Positions 1 through 6,240 of a stretch of 7,149 nucleotides of DNA are shown piece by piece. The position numbers and the translations under genes are program-made. The first letter of the stretch is position 1; each line of letters starts with the position of its first letter. The notes beneath the pieces were generated by a model. It did not search any database. It was not told where the DNA came from and was given only the letters and a program-made list of their open reading frames with translations. Source of the stretch: JBGOUJ01 sp041477005 (GTDB taxonomy: Bacteria > Acidobacteriota > Terriglobia > Bryobacterales > JACQDG01); contig JBGOUJ010000408.1 in assembly GCA_041477005.1 (NCBI GenBank), positions 1-7,149 of the forward strand, given 5' to 3'.

Positions 1-938
1 CGAATGAATTTCTTCTCGAAATCGCTGTGGATAGCGCCCGCGGCTTGGACGGCGGGCGAGTCCTTCGGAATGGTCCAGGCGCGGACCTCCGTCTCGCCGG
101 CGGTCAGGAACGACATCAGGCCCAGCAAGGAGTAAGAAGCGTGGACCAGGCGCTCCAGGCCCGACTCCGCCAGGCCGTAGCTCGCCAGGTATTCCCGGGC
201 TTCCTCGGCCGATAGCTCGGCGATCTCCGCTTCGATCTTGCCGCACACGGCGGTGACCTCGGCGTTGCGGCGCCCGGCCAGAAGGTCGTGGCGATAGGCC
301 TCCTCGATCTTGCGCCGCTCCGGCGCCTGCGCCTCGCCCAGATTCAGCACCAGCAGCATCGGCTTCTCGGAGAGAAATTGAAAGCCCCGGAGTCGCTTGG
401 CCGATTCGGCGTCCAGCTCCAGGTCGCGCAGGGGCCGCTCGGCTTCGAGGGCTTCCTGGCAGCGCAGAAGCAGCGCGTGCTCCTGATCCAGGTCGGCGCT
501 CTTGATCTTCTTGCGGTCTTTCTCCAGCCGCTCCAGGCGCTTCTCGATCACCACCAGGTCGCTCAGGATCAGCTCCAGCTCGACGTTGCGCCAATCGCGG
601 GCCGCGTCGAGCGAGCCTTCGAGATGGGGAATCGTGTCGTCCGCAAACAGGCGCAGGACGTGGGCGAAAGCGTCGGCCACGCGCAGGGAGGCCAGGTAAG
701 GCGGCTCGCGGAGCGATTCCTTGGAGATGGCGGGCATGTCCACGTATTCCACCGTGGCGTGCGTCACCTTGGGCGGCGCGAAGATCTTGGCCAGCTCATC
801 CAGCCGCCGGTCCGGCACTCTCGCTACGCCCACGTGCACGGCGGTCGAGCCCAGGCGGGTCTCGGTGGCCACGCCGGTGAGGATGGTAAACAGCGAGGTC
901 TTGCCGACCTGCGGCAGGCCGATTATGGCGGTCTTCAT
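1..938 (-). CDS. ychF: YchF/OLA1-like P-loop ATPase, divergent, C-terminus cut off by window edge
   Basis: Translation begins MKTAIIGLPQVGKTSL. The P-loop GLPQVGKT is at residues 7-14, VPDRRLDELAKIF follows near 41-53, a VEYVD strand ends at D67, a charged helical (coiled-coil-like) segment covers about 115-150, and the NLGE base-recognition motif is at 199-202. From about residue 277 the start of the TGS/DUF933 domain reads FLTAGETEVRAWTIPKDSP and continues into a typical IHSDFEKKFIR stretch. These are hallmarks of YchF, a cytoplasmic Obg-related NTPase; NxxE in place of NKxD is the family's basis for preferring ATP. About 312 residues are visible; family members usually have about 360, so roughly 50 are missing at the left. 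Oddities: the DxxG glycine after D67 is absent (DMPA), the glycine-rich switch loop is shortened, and the usual Asn in NVGKS is Gln. The ATG lies 4 bases after the moxR stop and lacks a clear Shine-Dalgarno, which suggests translational coupling. Confidence 0.9.
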   Translation of the reverse strand, partial: MKTAIIGLPQVGKTSLFTILTGVATETRLGSTAVHVGVARVPDRRLDELAKIFAPPKVTHATVEYVDMPAISKESLREPPYLASLRVADAFAHVLRLFADDTIPHLEGSLDAARDWRNVELELILSDLVVIEKRLERLEKDRKKIKSADLDQEHALLLRCQEALEAERPLRDLELDAESAKRLRGFQFLSEKPMLLVLNLGEAQAPERRKIEEAYRHDLLAGRRNAEVTAVCGKIEAEIAELSAEEAREYLASYGLAESGLERLVHASYSLLGLMSFLTAGETEVRAWTIPKDSPAVQAAGAIHSDFEKKFI

Positions 939-942
939 CGGA

Positions 943-1908
943 TCAGAGGGGAACTTCCACGCTGTTGAGGATGTCTTGCAGAATCTGCTGGGCCTGCTCG
1001 GACTTCCGGGGCGAAGAGCCGTAGCGGCCGTTCAGCACCACGCGGTGGGCGAAGACCGGAATCGCCAGGCGCTTGAAGTCGTCGGGCAGGCAATAGTCGC
1101 GGCCCTCGGTGAGCGCCAGGGCCTGCGCGGCGTGCCGCAGGGCCAGCGACCCCCGCGGGCTCACCCCCAGCGCCAGATATTGGCTCGACCTTGTCTTCTC
1201 GACGATGGCCATCATGTATTCGGTGAGCGAGTCGTCCACGCGCGACTGGCGGGCAAGCTGCTGCAGCTCGGTGATTTCGGCGGCCGAGGCGACCGGCCGC
1301 ACCTGGTCCGGCCCGGGCCGCTCGCCGTTCGAGCAAAGGATCTCGCGCTCGCTGGCCGCGTCCGGATAGCCCATCTGCATCCGCAGCAGGAAGCGGTCGA
1401 GCTGCGATTCGGGCAGCGGATAGGTGCCGTAATGCTCCAGCGGGTTTTGCGTGGCGATCACCATGAACGGCTGCGGCAGCGGATAGGTGCGTCCCTCGAC
1501 CGTGACCTGCTGCTCGTTCATCGCCTCCAGCAGCGCCGACTGCGTCTTCGGCGTGGTGCGGTTGATCTCGTCGGCCAGCAGGACGTTGGTGAACACCGGC
1601 CCCCGCTTGAACTCGAACTCCTCGCTGCGGGCGTTGTACACGGTGACGCCCAGCACGTCGCTCGGCAGCATATCGCTGGTGAACTGGATGCGGTGAAAGC
1701 TGCAGCGGAGGCTGCGAGCGAGCGTGTGCCCCAGCGTGGTCTTGCCCACGCCGGGAACGTCCTCGATCAGCAGGTGCCCGCGCGCCAGCAGGCAAACCAG
1801 CGCCAGCCGAACCGCCTCATCCTTGCCACGGATCACCGACGAGAGCGCCTGCTCGAGCGCCGCGATTTTTTCGACCCCGACAGGCACAGCCGATGGCCGG
1901 GAGGTCAT
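943..1908 (-). CDS. MoxR-family AAA+ ATPase
   Basis: A 321-residue protein of normal length for MoxR ATPases (AAA_3 core plus AAA lid). Visible motifs in order: Walker A EDVPGVGKT (49-57), the MoxR signature FTSDMLPSDVLG (76-87), Walker B LLADEINR (110-117), sensor 1 ATQNP (152-156), arginine-bearing LPESQLDRFLLR (165-176), and sensor 2 SPRG (250-253). MoxR proteins are cytoplasmic chaperone-like ATPases that help mature or activate partner proteins, often von Willebrand factor A-domain proteins encoded beside them. Here no DUF58 or VWA gene is visible: the downstream neighbour is ychF and the upstream neighbour is a decayed glycosidase gene, so the partner is unknown. The ATG at 1908 is preceded by a weak purine-rich TAAGAG about 4 bases upstream. 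The frame is uninterrupted and all ATPase residues are intact. Family assignment is secure; specific role is not. Confidence 0.95.
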   Translation of the reverse strand: MTSRPSAVPVGVEKIAALEQALSSVIRGKDEAVRLALVCLLARGHLLIEDVPGVGKTTLGHTLARSLRCSFHRIQFTSDMLPSDVLGVTVYNARSEEFEFKRGPVFTNVLLADEINRTTPKTQSALLEAMNEQQVTVEGRTYPLPQPFMVIATQNPLEHYGTYPLPESQLDRFLLRMQMGYPDAASEREILCSNGERPGPDQVRPVASAAEITELQQLARQSRVDDSLTEYMMAIVEKTRSSQYLALGVSPRGSLALRHAAQALALTEGRDYCLPDDFKRLAIPVFAHRVVLNGRYGSSPRKSEQAQQILQDILNSVEVPL

Positions 1909-1987
1909 AAACTCTTATGGTACTAGACGCGGTGCGTTCGCGGCAGGGCGGTAAGAAGCACCAGCGGCGGCGTTTGGAAGAGATCCC

Positions 1988-2094
1988 CTATCCGGGCGAA
2001 AGCTGCGCGGCAATGGTTTTGATCCGCTCGAATCGACCACCTTCGGATTCATAGGTCCGCCGGGGCAGCAATTCGAATCGAAATCGCTCCCGTA
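1988..2094 (-). pseudogene. Decayed continuation of the 2095-2268 gene (GH2-like sugar-binding N-terminus)
   Basis: After the TAG at 2095-2097 the same frame reads YGSDFDSN. This continues the pattern WRF..D..N.GEKE.WY..DFDDS.W found at the start of many GH2-like sugar-binding domains. The next expected residue is Trp, but only TG is present at 2069-2070. Supplying one missing base there would give Trp and continue as LPRRTYESEGGRFERIKTIA until a TAG at 1988-1990. The nonsense codon replacing Trp (TGG to TAG) and the one-base loss (TGG to TG) both fall on conserved Trp positions, which supports decay rather than a natural end. The rest of such a protein, normally hundreds of residues, is missing, so a deletion probably joined this stub to the moxR upstream region. 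The family match is from memory of the motif. The unshifted frame also stays open to a TAA at 1915-1917, so readthrough cannot be excluded. Confidence 0.4.
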
Positions 2095-2268
2095 CTATTG
2101 CTCTTTTTCGCCGATGTTGGTGACGTCTATCTGAAAGCGCCAGTTGGAGGGGATGGGGACGATTTCCCTCGGGCCGGGCGCCGCGGCGGGCGCCGGCTTG
2201 GACTGTCCGCTCGCCACGGCGACGGCAAGCACAGCGGCCAGGCAGAAACAGGCTGAACGAGTTCTCAT
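2095..2268 (-). CDS. 57-residue secreted protein or 5' stub of a truncated glycosidase-like gene
   Basis: The ORF begins MRTRSACFCLAAVLAVAVAS, a clear signal peptide: arginines at 2 and 4, a hydrophobic core at about 8-19, and likely cleavage near residues 20-22. A low-complexity Pro/Ala linker follows (about 25-33), then IPSNWRFQIDVTNIGEKEQ (39-57), then TAG. The GGAGGT ribosome binding site four bases before the ATG and the 13-base gap after the stop of the 1085-residue glycosidase-like gene mark it as a genuine second cistron. The last 17 residues resemble the opening of GH2-type sugar-binding proteins, in which a Trp follows GEKE; here the codon after Q57 is TAG. I therefore read it as the expressed remnant of a longer secreted carbohydrate-active protein, now broken. 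A true short exported peptide is less likely but possible. Confidence 0.55.
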   Translation of the reverse strand: MRTRSACFCLAAVLAVAVASGQSKPAPAAAPGPREIVPIPSNWRFQIDVTNIGEKEQ

Positions 2269-2272
2269 GATG

Positions 2273-2278
2273 ACCTCC
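2273..2278 (-). promoter_or_regulatory. Strong ribosome binding site (GGAGGT) for the 57-residue ORF
   Basis: Read on the minus strand, GGAGGT is followed by CATC and then ATG at 2268. This is the best Shine-Dalgarno match seen before any gene in the window, and it decides the start of the short ORF. It lies between that start and the stop (2282-2284) of the upstream glycosidase-like gene, so both would be made from one transcript. Confidence 0.75.
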
Positions 2279-2281
2279 GCG

Positions 2282-5200
2282 CTACAGGGTTTTCACGACA
2301 ATCTCCATGCGCCCCTTGGCCTTTGGAAGGCGGATGCGGGTGCGCGTTCCGTCCAGCTCCGTCCACGGTTTGCCGTTGATCGTGACGGAAGCGATCTTGC
2401 GGCTTTCGGGCACGCGAATGACCAGCCACGCGTTGCGGTACGGATTGCGCTGCGGTAGTTCCACCGTGCCCAGCACCTCGCCGGCGCCGCCGCGCAGTTC
2501 GTAGCTCATGGGCCCGTAATGCGTGGGCGCGTTTCGCGCGGAGATCTCCTGCCCGGGCGAGAGCCAGCGTTCCGGCGTGGCGGCGGCGAGCACGAGGTCG
2601 CCGTCGTACTCGGTGATGAGCATGTCGCGCAGGCGGTGGACGAACTTCGCCTCGTCGGGGACCTTGTAGAAGGGCCCGCTGGGCGACCGCCATTGCCGAT
2701 ACTCCTCGGTGAAAACGTTGACCGCCGGGTAGTAGCACGAGACGAAATTGTTGTACAGGTTACGGATCGCCGCGCGCACTTCACCCCGCCGCAAATATGC
2801 ACGGATAGGGTTTTGCAGGTTAGCCTGGAAAACCATGCCGCCGCGGCTGAACCAGAGGTCCTCGTCCACCCAGCCGTGCACGTGCAGCCCGAGAGGTTCC
2901 GACATGGTGGCGTTGTCCTCCCAGTCATCGATGACCCACCGCGCGAGGCGCTCGTGGGCGTCATAAATCCCGGTGTCGACCAGGATCAGGGGACCGTATA
3001 GGAGCTCGCGCGTCGCCGACAGGCGATAAGTGGGCAGGGCCTTTTCCGGGTAGCGGGAATAATAACCCACCCGCAGCGGACCGAACAGCCGGATGCGCTG
3101 GTGCACACGCGTGGGCACGTACGGCACCCAGGTGTTGTTCCGTAGCCGGATCACCGGCGCCGCGGCGGTGGCGCGATCCACCGCCCGGCGCAGGTCGGCA
3201 CGGTACAGCGCCGCCTCTTTCTGATAGCGCGCGGCATCCGGGTCGCCTACTTCCGCCAGCGCTTTGGCCGTCTCCGTCATTCCCAGGCTGGCGTAGACGT
3301 TGACCGAGAACCAATGGCCCCAATCGCTGTTGTCTTCCAGGTGACCGGCGGGCAGTAACCCGTACTCTGGACAGGGCGCCCCGCCGGCGAGCACCTTGGT
3401 CAGTTTCCGTTGTTCGATCACCCAGGCAGCGGCTTTCTTGAGGCTCGGGGTGATGGATTTGAGCCAGGCGCGGTCGCGCGTCATCCAGTAATGCTCGACG
3501 AGCGACCAGAGCATGGTGCCGTGGTCGAGATTGTAGTCGCTGGCCGTGTAATCGTAATCCGGGCCGGTTTGCGCGCCGTGATACACGCCCTGCTGCTCCG
3601 TGAAGGAGCCTCGAAAGGGCTTGGATCCTTGCACCGCGGGCCAGGTGTCCAGGTACTTGCGCGAGAGATCGTGGTAGCCGGCCACGTCCAGAAACTGGGA
3701 TTGGAAGGCGGCCTCGTTGGCGTAGACCTTGTAGTTGTAGCTGGCTGCGGGAACCATGTAGAGCCCGCTGTTGGGGTCCTTGGTGGCCGAGATGCGAATG
3801 CGGCAGATGAGGCCCTTGGCGAAGACGTTGAAGCGTTCCTCGGGAACGTGGAACGGGATGCCCTGGGCGGTTACACCACGCCAGTATTGGACCACGCGGG
3901 CGCGGTCGGCGTCGTAATCGAGCTGCGCGAGCCGCGTGCGCTCCGATGCGTTCAGCCCCGGTATGTACGGGATGGCCAGAAAGGCCGTGGCGTCCTGGCC
4001 CGGGGCGAGAGCGATGCTTTGGTGCAGCCCGTCGCTGCCGTTCACGATCTGTCCGCCGGCAAACGGGCGCACGTGGGCGCGCGTCGAGCGGCCTTCATCG
4101 GCCGTGAGCAGGCTGCCGTCGAACGCCAGCGGCTCCCGCGGGTCCATCCGAAGCCACAGGTGCGCCGATTCCGGCGATGTGCCGCGATTGCGGGAGCGGA
4201 CGCGCATCAAGAGCACCGCGGGAGTCTGCTCGCTGCGCGCGGCATCCTCCGAAGAGAGAGGCCCCTCCAGCAGGGTGGCGTAGGCCTCCTGCTCGTACTC
4301 GATGTTCCCGGTAGACCAGCGCGCCGTGCCGACCGGCAGGTAACCTTCCAGAACCGAGAGGGTGGAATCCTCGGATTTGGGGCGGAACGTGGCGGGGTCG
4401 CCCGTCCCGATCATCCAGCGGATCCGGTCGCCCGGCCAGGTGAGACGCGCCAGTTCGCGTCCATAGGCCTTGGTGCCGCGCTTGCTGATCATGACGTTGC
4501 CGCCCCATTCAAAGGCGAACTTCTGCCAGCTTGCGTCGGCGGCCAGCGCCAGGTAGAGCCGGTCGCCCTGGCGCTCGACTGGATCCAAAGCGGGGATTTC
4601 GCGGCTGGCGCGCTCGTAGGTCTGCTCCGGCTCGCGCGCGAGGCGCTCGCGGATGAGAGCTCCCTTTTTCACGATGTCGCGCGAGAACGGCTTTTCGTCG
4701 CTTGCCTGCGTGATGTAGGCGTGGAAGTCCGGAATGTACATGGGGCCCTTCTCGACGTCGGCGGGCACGAACGAGAAAGAGTCCCGGCCGCGGGTGACCG
4801 TTACCACGGTCACGTCGTTGGAACCGGCGGGGTGGGGATCGGCGGCGTCCACCACGATGATGGCGCCGCCCTTGATCGGCTTCACTTCGCGGACGCGGCC
4901 GTTATAGGCGCGGAACTCGGGTTTGGCCGGCGCGGCCTCCGGAGCCTTGCGGTCCACGTCGAACAGCACGCGCAGAGACGCGCGCTTGATCTCGGACTGG
5001 CTAAAAACCTGTACCGACTCGATCGCCGGTATGTTGCCGGCCGGGAATACCAGGCGGAAGCGGATGGCGCGCCGGTACCGGACGCCCGGGAGATTCGCCG
5101 CCCGCCGGTTCTCCGTGGGCTGGAGCGGAATGAAACTGAACCGGCAAGTAAGGTCTTGACAGTTAACCTCCGTCGCGGCCGCGAGCCACTGGCCCTGCCA

Positions 5201-5539
5201 CGGGTCGTCCACGGGGTCTTCAATGGTGGGCATGTGGGGAGGGCTGTAGGGCCAGTTCTGGAACCAATACTCGAGCACGGCCTTGCGCGCGTCATAAGGG
5301 GCCTTGAAGCTCACTGCGATTTTAAAGAGGTCGCGTTCCTCGGCCCATTGCAGGCCGTAGATCCCGCGGCCGTCACTCGCGCGCACCAGCCCGCGCGCGT
5401 GCTGGTAGTCGAAAGTGGTTTGAAGACGGTGGACATCCTGAGAGCAACAGGGCCGGGCGAACGCCGCGATGTCCATCTTGTCGGCCCCAAACGATGTCAG
5501 GGCAGAGATGAAAACCAGCGCAAAGAGGGATAAGCGCAT
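2282..5539 (-). CDS. Large secreted protein with predicted six-hairpin glycosidase core, family unassigned
   Basis: A 1085-residue protein starting MRLSLFALVFISALTSFGA, a signal peptide probably cleaved near residue 19, so it acts in the periplasm or outside the cell. Residues about 30-220 look like a beta-rich N-terminal domain and 300-560 like further beta-sandwich sequence. Residues about 590-960 have the helical repeats of an (alpha/alpha)6 barrel, with HGTMLWSLVEHYWMTRDRAW (673 onward) typical of six-hairpin glycosidases. The end (about 990-1085) is a beta-sandwich with NAPTHYGPMSYELRGG and a VTINGKPW motif, as in many such enzymes. Acid-rich segments HLEDNSDWGHW (733-743) and GWVDEDLWF (near 890) may hold catalytic or sugar-binding residues, but I cannot assign them. 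The inferred role is hydrolysis of a plant or microbial polysaccharide or glycoside; the substrate is unknown. The ATG at 5539 follows TGAGGA at 5546-5551, six bases upstream. It heads a likely operon with the 57-residue ORF. Confidence 0.85.
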   Translation of the reverse strand: MRLSLFALVFISALTSFGADKMDIAAFARPCCSQDVHRLQTTFDYQHARGLVRASDGRGIYGLQWAEERDLFKIAVSFKAPYDARKAVLEYWFQNWPYSPPHMPTIEDPVDDPWQGQWLAAATEVNCQDLTCRFSFIPLQPTENRRAANLPGVRYRRAIRFRLVFPAGNIPAIESVQVFSQSEIKRASLRVLFDVDRKAPEAAPAKPEFRAYNGRVREVKPIKGGAIIVVDAADPHPAGSNDVTVVTVTRGRDSFSFVPADVEKGPMYIPDFHAYITQASDEKPFSRDIVKKGALIRERLAREPEQTYERASREIPALDPVERQGDRLYLALAADASWQKFAFEWGGNVMISKRGTKAYGRELARLTWPGDRIRWMIGTGDPATFRPKSEDSTLSVLEGYLPVGTARWSTGNIEYEQEAYATLLEGPLSSEDAARSEQTPAVLLMRVRSRNRGTSPESAHLWLRMDPREPLAFDGSLLTADEGRSTRAHVRPFAGGQIVNGSDGLHQSIALAPGQDATAFLAIPYIPGLNASERTRLAQLDYDADRARVVQYWRGVTAQGIPFHVPEERFNVFAKGLICRIRISATKDPNSGLYMVPAASYNYKVYANEAAFQSQFLDVAGYHDLSRKYLDTWPAVQGSKPFRGSFTEQQGVYHGAQTGPDYDYTASDYNLDHGTMLWSLVEHYWMTRDRAWLKSITPSLKKAAAWVIEQRKLTKVLAGGAPCPEYGLLPAGHLEDNSDWGHWFSVNVYASLGMTETAKALAEVGDPDAARYQKEAALYRADLRRAVDRATAAAPVIRLRNNTWVPYVPTRVHQRIRLFGPLRVGYYSRYPEKALPTYRLSATRELLYGPLILVDTGIYDAHERLARWVIDDWEDNATMSEPLGLHVHGWVDEDLWFSRGGMVFQANLQNPIRAYLRRGEVRAAIRNLYNNFVSCYYPAVNVFTEEYRQWRSPSGPFYKVPDEAKFVHRLRDMLITEYDGDLVLAAATPERWLSPGQEISARNAPTHYGPMSYELRGGAGEVLGTVELPQRNPYRNAWLVIRVPESRKIASVTINGKPWTELDGTRTRIRLPKAKGRMEIVVKTL

Positions 5540-5559
5540 GAAAGGTCCTCAATTATGGA

Positions 5560-5565
5560 ACTATA
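5560..5565 (-). promoter_or_regulatory. Candidate -10 hexamer for the glycosidase-like gene
   Basis: TATAGT on the minus strand matches TATAAT at five of six positions and lies about 20 bases before the ATG at 5539, just upstream of the TGAGGA ribosome binding site. No TTGACA-like -35 sits at 16-18 bases; the nearest similar sequence, TAGACA at 5594-5599, is too far at 28 bases. The call rests on the hexamer alone. Confidence 0.3.
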
Positions 5566-5592
5566 CTCGCCCGCTCCCCCTCGCGCTACCCC

Positions 5593-5610
5593 CTGTCTAG
5601 TGTACTGTCT
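5593..5610. repeat. Direct repeat CTGTCT separated by six bases (possible operator)
   Basis: CTGTCT occurs at 5593-5598 and again at 5605-5610, a 12-base period slightly longer than one helical turn. It lies about 30 bases upstream of the candidate -10 of the glycosidase-like gene, where an activator could sit. With only two short copies, chance is a real possibility. Confidence 0.2.
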
Positions 5611-5631
5611 CGCGTACCGCTTGCTAACGGG

Positions 5632-5662
5632 CGCGGCTCTGAAGCGCTGATTCTGAGCCGCG
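5632..5662. repeat. Inverted repeat, 8-base perfect stem
   Basis: CGCGGCTC at 5632-5639 is the exact reverse complement of GAGCCGCG at 5655-5662. The 15-base interval has a T-T mismatch, then GAA pairing with TTC around a GCGCTGA loop, so the stem can extend. There is no T-run on either side, so it does not look like an intrinsic terminator. Its right arm overlaps the second hairpin at 5658-5677, so the two would be mutually exclusive. Confidence 0.6.
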
Positions 5663-5677
5663 ACCGTGAGGGAGCGG
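5658..5677 (+). repeat. Short hairpin with tandem G-A mismatch and GNRA-type loop; probable interspersed element
   Basis: Read on the plus strand as RNA, CCGC pairs with GCGG, a GA/GA tandem mismatch follows (which can form sheared pairs), then CC pairs with GG, closing a GUGA loop of the GNRA type. This layering is typical of structured RNA and less expected of a DNA operator. From memory, a very similar string recurs between genes in acidobacterial and planctomycete genomes, which would make it an interspersed repeat. No other copy is seen in this window, so that part is recollection. Confidence 0.4.
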
Positions 5678-5902
5678 TTGTCAAATCTAAGGCGGGACAC
5701 CACACTAGCTCGGGCGTTCCCCAGGCTTCCTCCTGTCGGTCGCGTTGGTCCGGCAACAGCGCTATTTGGCTGCGCCGGCAGCGTTCCCTTGATGGTCGGC
5801 TACCGTTTACCGACGGCAAAAAGGACCCACAGCGGTGTCCGCCGGCGAAGAAAGGAGTGGGGGGAGAGGTGTCGGTTGTACCCTCGCTCATAAAACGAAC
5901 CC

Positions 5903-5934
5903 TCCCACTCTCCCACTCTCCCGCTCTCCCCGAC
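5903..5934. repeat. Imperfect 8-base tandem repeat (TCCCACTC)
   Basis: Two exact TCCCACTC units (5903-5918) are followed by TCCCGCTC (5919-5926) and a diverged TCCCCGAC (5927-5934). It is strand-biased (pyrimidine on plus, purine on minus) and lies about 45 bases before the vapB start. Copy number could vary by slippage between strains. Confidence 0.6.
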
Positions 5935-5979
5935 CCATATAACCAGATGACTCTCGCATAAATATGGTAGAGTGAAACC

Positions 5980-6240
5980 GTGAAAACAACTGTAGAGATT
6001 TCCGACGCGCTGTTCCGGCGAGCGAAGAAACACTGCGCCGAAAAGGGGGTGGCCTTCCGGGACCTGGTCGAGGACGCTCTGCGCCGGGTGCTGGAGGCCT
6101 CCCCGGCGGCGCGCCGGTTCCGGCTCAAGCCGTTTGGCTTTCGGGGCGAGGGACAGGTCGGTCCGTCCGACTGGTCGGAGCTGAGGGAGACCATTTACGA
6201 GGGTCGGGGAGGCCTGGGGGCATCGCTTGACCGCCGTTGA
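5980..6240 (+). CDS. vapB: VapB-type antitoxin (ribbon-helix-helix)
   Basis: An 86-residue protein starting at GTG. Residues 1-40 have the pattern of a ribbon-helix-helix DNA-binding domain: a short strand MKTTVEISDALF, then two amphipathic helices through LVEDALRRVLEA. The C-terminal half (about 50-80, including a DWSELRETIYEGRG stretch) matches the tail by which such antitoxins bind and block their PIN toxin. The expected role is to neutralise VapC and, with it, repress the shared promoter. The gene overlaps vapC by 14 bases, consistent with coupled translation. The start is poorly marked: there is no strong Shine-Dalgarno and the codon is GTG, but the family alignment begins exactly here. 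A weak TATAAC at 5938-5943 could be the -10. The VapB name is assigned by its partner; the fold is what the sequence supports. Confidence 0.88.
   Translation: MKTTVEISDALFRRAKKHCAEKGVAFRDLVEDALRRVLEASPAARRFRLKPFGFRGEGQVGPSDWSELRETIYEGRGGLGASLDRR

Larger units (their letters stand above)
5540..5979. other. Divergent intergenic region, 440 bases, no convincing gene
   Basis: This stretch separates the leftward glycosidase-like gene from the rightward vapBC pair. From left to right it contains the ribosome binding site and -10 candidate of the glycosidase-like gene, a CTGTCT direct repeat, two overlapping hairpins (5632-5677), a 5-base stem GTCGG/CCGAC (5795-5799 with 5810-5814), an imperfect 8-base tandem repeat (5903-5934), and TATAAC at 5938-5943 as a possible -10 for vapB. 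Open frames on both strands here lack recognisable protein motifs, change character along their length and have no good start sites. I see no gene; it may be an accumulation of repeat elements. Confidence 0.6.

Noticed and set aside
721..1926. A 401-codon plus-strand open frame across moxR and the start of ychF
   Set aside because: It spans two unrelated genes on the opposite strand whose ATPase motifs are complete, and its own translation has no recognisable motif.
1918..1990. Coding-like minus-strand patch (a frame containing IGDLFQTPPLVLLTALP) upstream of moxR
   Set aside because: It has no start codon or ribosome site and no recognisable family; it may belong to the decayed gene but cannot be joined to it by a single credible event.
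3410..5533. A 707-codon plus-strand open frame opposite the glycosidase-like gene
   Set aside because: It is the mirror of a strongly supported minus-strand gene in GC-rich DNA, where antisense frames stay open by codon bias; its translation shows no domain, is Arg/Gly/Val-rich and has no ribosome site.
5666..5893. A 75-codon plus-strand frame in the intergenic region
   Set aside because: It starts inside the hairpin element, has no Shine-Dalgarno, and has no recognisable protein features.
5540..5979. CRISPR array or mobile-element ends
   Set aside because: There are no regularly spaced repeats of 24 bases or more, no transposase fragment and no terminal inverted repeats with target duplications.
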